NCBI GenBank assembly: GCA_022564085.1 | Contig: JADFMC010000023.1 | Span: forward strand, 1 to 11,822 | Source: Fidelibacterota bacterium | GTDB taxonomy: Bacteria > Fidelibacterota > Marinisomatia > SCGC-AAA003-L08 > TS1B11 | Reading direction: 5' to 3' | DNA length: 11,822 bases | Shown here: positions 6,908-11,822 of the stretch, one piece after another | Layout: each line of letters begins with the position of its first letter | How positions within the stretch are numbered: position 1 is the first letter of the stretch | Program-made: the position numbers and the translations under genes | The notes under the pieces: model-generated | Seen by the model: the letters and a program-made list of their open reading frames with translations, nothing else | The model's database searches: none | Told to the model about the DNA's origin: nothing

Positions 6908-9394
6908 TCAGTTTGAGCTTTCGGGCGGTTCTTCCTCTCCCTCTTCATCGCTGCTCTCCTCTTCCTCGATCACCCGGGAAATGGAAGCGATTCCGGCCTT
7001 CTCATCCAATCTGATAACCCGCACCCCCTGTGTGGCCCGGCCGGTGGTCCGGATGTCCTTCACCGGCAACCGGATCATCACACCGGAGTCGGTAATGATC
7101 ATCAGATCGTCCGTCTCCACCACCTCCATCATGGCCATCATATGACCCACACGATCAGTCGTACGAAGCGTGAGCACCCCCTTGCCGCCGCGATGCTGAA
7201 CTCGGTAGGCTGATACTTCCGTGCGCTTCCCAAAGCCGTTGTCGGTGACCACCAGCACCGTCCCTTCGCGCCGCACTACGATCATACCAACCACGTAGTC
7301 GTTCGGCCCCGCCAGGGTAATCCCGCGCACCCCCATGGTTTTGCGTCCCATGGGCCGGGCGTCCGATTCCTTGAAACGGATTGACTTGCCGGCCCGGGTG
7401 CCAAGGATTATATCGTTCTCACCGTTCGAGATCTTGGCCTCGATCAGCTCGTCTCCCTCCACGATGTCAATGGCATAGATACCACCCTTGCGCGGCTTGC
7501 TGTAGGCTGCCAAGGAGGTGCGCTTCACCTTCCCTTTGCGGGTGGCCATGACCACGTAGCTGTCTTCGGGAAATTCCCGCACGGCCACGAATGCTTTTAG
7601 CTTTTCGCCTGATTCGCAACCGATCAGGTTGACAATTGCCCGTCCCTTGGACAGGCGGCCGACTTGGGGAATTTCATGCACTTTCAGCCAATAGCACTTA
7701 CCTCTATCGGTGAAAAAGAGGATATAGGCGTGGCTGGTGGCAATAAATAAATGCTCGACGAAATCATCTTCCATGGTGGTGGCGCCCTGCATGCCGCGGC
7801 CACCTCGCCGCTGCCGGCGCCACTGGCTGCTGGCCGAGCGCTTGATATAGCCGTTGTGACTAACCGTGATGACCATATCTTCGTCGGCGATCATGTCCTC
7901 AACGGAAAAGTCGCCTGCTTCGGGAATGATCTCGGTGCGCCGTTCATCGCCGTAGCGCCGCTTAACCTCCAGCAGCTCGTCCTTGATAATGGTCATGCGA
8001 CGGCCTTCGTCCGCCAGGATACTCTCCAGGTCGGCAATCTGCTCCATGATTTCTTTGTGTTCAGCTACCACCTTATCCACTTCCATGGATGTGAGCCGCT
8101 GCAGGCGCATCTCCAGGATGGCGGTGGCTTGGCGCTCGGATAGCTTGAATTGCTTTCTGAGCCCTTTACGGGCGGCGTCGGGGTTGGCCGAGGCGCGGAT
8201 CAGGGAAATTACTTCATCAATGTTCTCCAGGGCGATTTTCAGCCCTTCCAGGATATGGGCCCGTTCCTGGGCTTCTTTCAACTCAAAGGTGGTCCGCCGG
8301 ACTACTACTTCATGCCGGAAGTCGATGAAGTAATTAAGCATCTGCTGCAGGTTTAATACCCGCGGGACACCGCCCACCAGGGCCAGCAGGATGATGCCAT
8401 AGGTATCCTGGAGCTGGGTTTGCTTAAATAGATTGTTCAGCACCACTTCCGGTATGGCATCACGCTTCACCTCGATCACCAGCCGGATGCCGTCCTTATC
8501 CGACTCGTCCCGGACGTCGCTGATCCCCTCCAGTTTCTTGCTGCGCACCAGGTCGGCTATCCGTTCCACTACCATTGCTTTATTGGTCTGGTAGGGAATT
8601 TCAGTGATGATAATCCGCTCCCGGTTGCCCCGGGTCTCTTCCACCGTGGCCCGGGCCCTAATAATCACTTTGCCCCGCCCGGTGCGATAGGCCTCGCGGA
8701 AGCCCGCGGTTCCCATGATAAAGGCGCCGGTGGGAAAATCAGGACCCTGGATATGTTCCAACAGCTGCTCGAGGCCGTATTCCGGATTGTCCTTGTTGTC
8801 GATTAGATCAATCAGGCCGTCTATCAGCTCATTTAGGTTGTGGGGCGGAATCTTGGTGGCCATACCCACGGCGATCCCGTCCGAGCCGTTTGCCAACAGG
8901 TTGGGGGCCACTGATGGCAAGACAGTCGGTTCCTGAAGTGTATCATCGAAGTTTGGCGCAAATTTAACCGTATCCTTATCCAGGTCCCGGAGCAGCTCGG
9001 AGGAGAATCGAGTCATCCGGGCTTCAGTATAGCGCATGGCCGCAGCGCTGTCCCCGTCCACCGAGCCGAAATTGCCCTGGCCCTGGACCAGGGGGTAACG
9101 CAAAGACCAGGGCTGCGCCATGCGCACCATTGCGTCGTAAACCGAGGCATCACCATGGGGGTGATACTTACCCATCACGTCGCCCACTATCCGGGCACAC
9201 TTTTTCATGGTCCGGTTATAACTAACACCCAGCTCCGACATGCCGTAAAGCACCCGGCGATGGACCGGTTTCAAGCCGTCGCGCACATCAGGCAGAGCCC
9301 GGCTGACGATCACCGACATGGAGTAATTGAGGTAAGACTCCGATATCTCGTCAACCAGATCGCGGGGTATTGTTTTCCCTGGTACTACTTCCAT
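6908..9394 (-). CDS. gyrA: DNA gyrase subunit A
   Basis: GyrA is the breakage-reunion subunit; with GyrB it introduces negative supercoils using ATP. From the ATG at 9394 the protein has 828 residues. The N-terminal domain contains SRALPDVRDGLKPVHRR (31-47) and the catalytic Tyr122 in AAMRYTEAR, the same number as in E. coli. The quinolone region reads HPHGDASVYD, with Ala83, Ser84 and Asp87. The coiled-coil arm spans about 360-480. The C-terminal DNA-wrapping domain (about 505-805) has the GyrA box QRRGGRG at 528-534, which marks gyrase rather than topoisomerase IV, and a second box-like QHRGGKG at 733-739. The protein ends in a very acidic tail (EEEESSDEEGEEE), a feature that modulates wrapping in other gyrases. 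The frame extends upstream to a TTG at 9421, which would add nine residues, but ATG fits family length better; neither has an ideal ribosome site. It follows gyrB by 71 bases and ends at a strong terminator. Confidence 0.98.
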   Translation of the reverse strand: MEVVPGKTIPRDLVDEISESYLNYSMSVIVSRALPDVRDGLKPVHRRVLYGMSELGVSYNRTMKKCARIVGDVMGKYHPHGDASVYDAMVRMAQPWSLRYPLVQGQGNFGSVDGDSAAAMRYTEARMTRFSSELLRDLDKDTVKFAPNFDDTLQEPTVLPSVAPNLLANGSDGIAVGMATKIPPHNLNELIDGLIDLIDNKDNPEYGLEQLLEHIQGPDFPTGAFIMGTAGFREAYRTGRGKVIIRARATVEETRGNRERIIITEIPYQTNKAMVVERIADLVRSKKLEGISDVRDESDKDGIRLVIEVKRDAIPEVVLNNLFKQTQLQDTYGIILLALVGGVPRVLNLQQMLNYFIDFRHEVVVRRTTFELKEAQERAHILEGLKIALENIDEVISLIRASANPDAARKGLRKQFKLSERQATAILEMRLQRLTSMEVDKVVAEHKEIMEQIADLESILADEGRRMTIIKDELLEVKRRYGDERRTEIIPEAGDFSVEDMIADEDMVITVSHNGYIKRSASSQWRRQRRGGRGMQGATTMEDDFVEHLFIATSHAYILFFTDRGKCYWLKVHEIPQVGRLSKGRAIVNLIGCESGEKLKAFVAVREFPEDSYVVMATRKGKVKRTSLAAYSKPRKGGIYAIDIVEGDELIEAKISNGENDIILGTRAGKSIRFKESDARPMGRKTMGVRGITLAGPNDYVVGMIVVRREGTVLVVTDNGFGKRTEVSAYRVQHRGGKGVLTLRTTDRVGHMMAMMEVVETDDLMIITDSGVMIRLPVKDIRTTGRATQGVRVIRLDEKAGIASISRVIEEEESSDEEGEEEPPESSN

Positions 9395-9465
9395 CTGCTT
9401 GGAGTTGCCTTCAAAATGCAATAGTTAAAATTGAACTTGGTTCAGGATCAGCGGCCGTCGCAACC

Positions 9466-11613
9466 TCAGACATCAAGGAAGGTTACATAGCGGGCATTGG
9501 TTTCGATGAACTCCCGCCGCGATTCCACATTGTCACCCATTAATCGCGAGAAGATACTATCGGCCTCCGTTGCGTCTTCCACCGTCACCTGCAACAGAGT
9601 GCGGGTGGCCGGATCCATGGTAGTGGCCCACAGCTGCTCCGGATTCATTTCGCCCAGACCTTTATATCGTGAAATTTCGATTTTAGCCTTCCCGCCCTCT
9701 TTTTTCAGCCGGGCCAGAATGCGATCTCGCTCATCATCATCGTACGCATAATACTCTTTTTTCCCCTGATGAAGGCGGTACAACGGTGGCTGGGCGATAT
9801 ACACGTGCCCGTGGTGGATCAACTGCTTCATTTTGCGATAGAGGAATGTCAACAGCAATGTGCGGATATGGCTGCCGTCCACATCCGCGTCAGTCATGAT
9901 AATAATTTTGTGATATCGCAGGTTATCGATATTGAAATCGCTGGCGCTGGCCTCGCCGTTGTCGGCCCCGTTCTCTTCCTCATCACCTCCATAACCAGTC
10001 CCCAGAGCAGTTATTATGGCCTGGATCTCAGTGTTGTTAAGTAGTTTGTCGATCCGGGCCTTCTCCGCATTGATCACTTTGCCCCGGAGCGGCAGGATCG
10101 CCTGGAAGCGGCGATCGCGGCCCTGCTTGGCCGAGCCTCCGGCGGAATCGCCCTCCACCAGGTAGAGTTCACAAAATTGCGGGTCCCGGTTGGAACAATC
10201 CGCCAGTTTTCCCGGCAGGCTGGCCGAATCCAGGGCCGATTTGCGCCTGATAAGATCCTTGGCTTTGCGGGCCGCCTCCCGGGAGCGAGCGGAAAGTTCG
10301 GCCTTTTCGATTATTTTCCGGGCCTTGCGCGGGTGACGCTCAAAGAAATCCGACAGGCCCTCCATGATGATTGAATCGCAGATGCCCTTGACCTCGCCGT
10401 TGCCCAGCTTGGTCTTGGTCTGGCCCTCGAACTGCGGCTCGGCCACCTTCACCGATAGTACCGCCGTCAGCCCTTCGCGCACATCCTCGCCACTCAAGGT
10501 AAATGAGCTCTTGCCGCCTTTAGACTTCTGAAAAAGGTTGTTGCGTTGGGCATACATGTTTAGCGAGCGGGTCAAGGCGGTCCGGAACCCGGCCAAATGG
10601 GTGCCGCCTTCTACGGTATTGATGCTGTTCACAAAGGTAAAAATATTCTCGTTATAGCCGTCATTATACTGCAGGGCCAGCTCCACCGGCACACCATTTT
10701 TCTCCCCTTCCATGTAAAGCGGCTCATCGATGATCGGCGTTCTGGATCTATCGATATACTGCACGAACTGTATTAGCCCGCCACGATAAAAGTGCACCTG
10801 CTCGCGTTCCCGCCCGGCACGCTCATCCGTCAAGGTGATTTCCAGGTCTTTGTTCAGGTAGGCGAGCTCCCGCAGGCGCTCATCTACTAATGCAAAGTCA
10901 AAATCGCGCTGCGGGAAAATCTGCGCATCCGGCCTGAATCTAATAATGGTGCCGGTCTTATCTGTTGTGCCGGTCACCTCTATGGGAGAATCAATTTGGC
11001 CCTGTTTATAATTCTGAATAGATATTTTGCCGTCCCGGCTTATTTCGGCCTGGCACCACTCCGATAGAGCGTTTACCACCGAAACCCCGACGCCGTGTAA
11101 GCCACCGGAAACCTTATACGAGCCCTTGTCGAATTTCCCGCCGGCATGCAGGTAGGTCATCACCAGTTCCAGGGCAGGACGCCCCTCTTCTTTGTGCATT
11201 TCCACCGGGATACCACGGCCATCATCCGTAACGGTGCAACTCAGGTCATCATGCAGGGTCACCTGGATTTTTGTGCAGAAGCCGGCCAGGGCCTCATCAA
11301 CCGAGTTGTCCACCACTTCGTAGATCAGGTGGTGCAGGCCCCGCTTCCCGGTGTCGCCGATATACATGGCCGGGCGCTTGCGGACGGCTTCAAGTCCTTT
11401 TAGGACCGTGATATCGTCGGCGCCATAATCCTTGGCGGCGGATTCCCCGCTGGTGGATTCCCCGGCTGTTGATTCCTCGGAGAGCCTCTCTACCGGCGAT
11501 GCCGCCTCGGATTGCGGCCTATTATCATCGTCCGTCACGCCAAGCTGCTCCTCCGGACCATTCCCTTCACCGGGACTCGGGGTTTCTTTGGAAAAAAGAT
11601 TAGAGGTTGTCAT
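9466..11613 (-). CDS. gyrB: DNA gyrase subunit B
   Basis: GyrB supplies the ATPase and the metal-binding TOPRIM part of gyrase. The 715-residue protein has the GHKL ATPase motifs EVVDNSVDEAL (Glu99 is the expected catalytic base), DDGRGIP (130-136) and GGLHGVGVSVVNALS (170-184), the transducer QTK loop at 398-400, and TOPRIM motifs LVEGDSAGG (485-493, Glu487) and DADVDG (575-580). The tail motif RYKGLGEMNPEQLW (649-662) is present. It lacks the roughly 170-residue C-terminal insertion of E. coli-type GyrB. Two features are odd: the first 65 residues are acidic, Ser/Glu/Gly-rich and repetitive, about 57 longer than E. coli at this end, and residues 543-559 (GDEEENGADNGEASASD) enlarge a loop before the DADVDG motif by about 14 residues. 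The ATG overlaps the stop of the upstream DUF721 gene as ATGA, indicating translational coupling; AAGGAT lies about 12 bases upstream. Confidence 0.98.
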   Translation of the reverse strand: MTTSNLFSKETPSPGEGNGPEEQLGVTDDDNRPQSEAASPVERLSEESTAGESTSGESAAKDYGADDITVLKGLEAVRKRPAMYIGDTGKRGLHHLIYEVVDNSVDEALAGFCTKIQVTLHDDLSCTVTDDGRGIPVEMHKEEGRPALELVMTYLHAGGKFDKGSYKVSGGLHGVGVSVVNALSEWCQAEISRDGKISIQNYKQGQIDSPIEVTGTTDKTGTIIRFRPDAQIFPQRDFDFALVDERLRELAYLNKDLEITLTDERAGREREQVHFYRGGLIQFVQYIDRSRTPIIDEPLYMEGEKNGVPVELALQYNDGYNENIFTFVNSINTVEGGTHLAGFRTALTRSLNMYAQRNNLFQKSKGGKSSFTLSGEDVREGLTAVLSVKVAEPQFEGQTKTKLGNGEVKGICDSIIMEGLSDFFERHPRKARKIIEKAELSARSREAARKAKDLIRRKSALDSASLPGKLADCSNRDPQFCELYLVEGDSAGGSAKQGRDRRFQAILPLRGKVINAEKARIDKLLNNTEIQAIITALGTGYGGDEEENGADNGEASASDFNIDNLRYHKIIIMTDADVDGSHIRTLLLTFLYRKMKQLIHHGHVYIAQPPLYRLHQGKKEYYAYDDDERDRILARLKKEGGKAKIEISRYKGLGEMNPEQLWATTMDPATRTLLQVTVEDATEADSIFSRLMGDNVESRREFIETNARYVTFLDV
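11440..11484 (-). repeat. Three-unit 15-bp tandem repeat inside gyrB
   Basis: Units starting at 11440, 11455 and 11470 share the core GGATTCCCC (third unit TGATTCCTC) on the plus strand with an exact 15-base period. The period is a multiple of three. On the coding strand the units give the five-residue repeats ESTAG, ESTSG and ESAAK in the N-terminal extension of GyrB. Expansion or contraction by whole units would keep the frame. Confidence 0.75.
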
Positions 11614-11822
11614 TTAAGTTTAAGATCCTTCAAATGATTGCCTTTAAGTCTGTGATTCAAGGCCGCTAGAATTTCATCTTTCTGGAAGGCGATCTCGCTA
11701 CGCCAGACGGCACTCTTGGCCTGCACAATTAGAACATCGTCCCTTATATCTATCGGATGGCTGTTAGCTGCAATGGCCGGCCCAACGATTTCTTCCCAGA
11801 GCTGGAAGGACCTCGGGTGGTC
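11610..11822 (-). CDS. DciA-like DUF721 protein (3' end only)
   Basis: The reading frame enters from the right edge and codes for the last 70 residues, starting DHPRSFQLWEEIVGPAIAAN and ending LKDLKLK before TGA. The LWEEIVGPAIA motif, the DVLIVQAKSAVW strand and the EILAALNHRL helix match the DUF721 (DciA) core. DciA-type proteins help load the replicative helicase DnaB in bacteria lacking DnaC or DnaI; whether this family member does so is inference. DUF721 genes between recF and gyrB are common, which supports the call. The stop overlaps the gyrB start by four bases (ATGA), so the genes are almost certainly one transcript. Start, promoter and N-terminus lie outside the window. Confidence 0.85.
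   Translation of the reverse strand, partial: DHPRSFQLWEEIVGPAIAANSHPIDIRDDVLIVQAKSAVWRSEIAFQKDEILAALNHRLKGNHLKDLKLK

Noticed and set aside
6724..7014. 96-residue open frame on the plus strand
   Set aside because: It runs through the gyrA terminator and into the end of gyrA; no ribosome site and no recognisable domain.
8073..8081. DnaA-box-like TTATCCACT
   Set aside because: A single near-match inside the gyrA coding sequence with no cluster around it; not an origin.

Overview
The window looks like part of a bacterial chromosome, moderately to highly GC-rich, with dense, mostly single-copy genes. I see no insertion sequences, phage genes, tRNAs, rRNAs or CRISPR arrays. The right half holds a DciA-type (DUF721) gene fragment, gyrB and gyrA, all on the minus strand. 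This is the gene order commonly found beside the chromosomal origin (dnaA-dnaN-recF-DUF721-gyrB-gyrA), so the replication cluster probably continues past the right edge. GyrB is the short type, without the large C-terminal insertion of gamma-proteobacterial GyrB. It also has an acidic N-terminal extension and a small acidic insertion in the TOPRIM region. I cannot name the phylum; a Gram-negative, non-gammaproteobacterial lineage (for example within the FCB or other less-cultured phyla) is a guess.

Layout, left to right. Positions 1-949 (minus): an MFS drug/metabolite antiporter cut by the left edge. Its start is unusual, because no ATG is available. 950-1150: a divergent regulatory gap with a candidate RNA thermometer in front of hsp20. 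1151-1594 (plus): a small heat-shock protein, followed by a hairpin terminator. 1707-2459 (plus): an exported or membrane PAP2 phosphatase. 2541-3521 (minus): an aldo/keto reductase. 3585-4715 (minus): a D-serine dehydratase/D-threonine aldolase-like PLP enzyme. 4785-5903 (plus): a zinc-ribbon threonine-synthase-like PLP enzyme. 5900-6622 (minus): a YggS/PLPBP PLP-homeostasis protein, whose 3' end overlaps the previous gene by 4 bases. 6623-6907: a gap with tandem terminators for the gyrase operon. 6908-9394 (minus): gyrA. 9466-11613 (minus): gyrB. 11610-11822 (minus): the 3' end of a dciA-like gene that overlaps gyrB as ATGA.

How the genes fit together. The DUF721-gyrB-gyrA set is a replication and topology operon ending at a strong intrinsic terminator. 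The middle block (aldo/keto reductase, DSD-like enzyme, ThrC-like enzyme, YggS) brings three different PLP proteins into about 3 kb, which suggests a small hydroxy-amino-acid metabolism island; substrates cannot be read from the sequence. The left block combines stress protein, lipid-phosphate phosphatase and efflux functions with no obvious pathway link.

Most genes belong to well-known families. The points most worth a second look are the PLP cluster with its unusually tight divergent start region, the GyrB extension and insertion, alanine at the GyrA quinolone position 83, and the possible hsp20 thermosensor. I found no convincing wholly new system.
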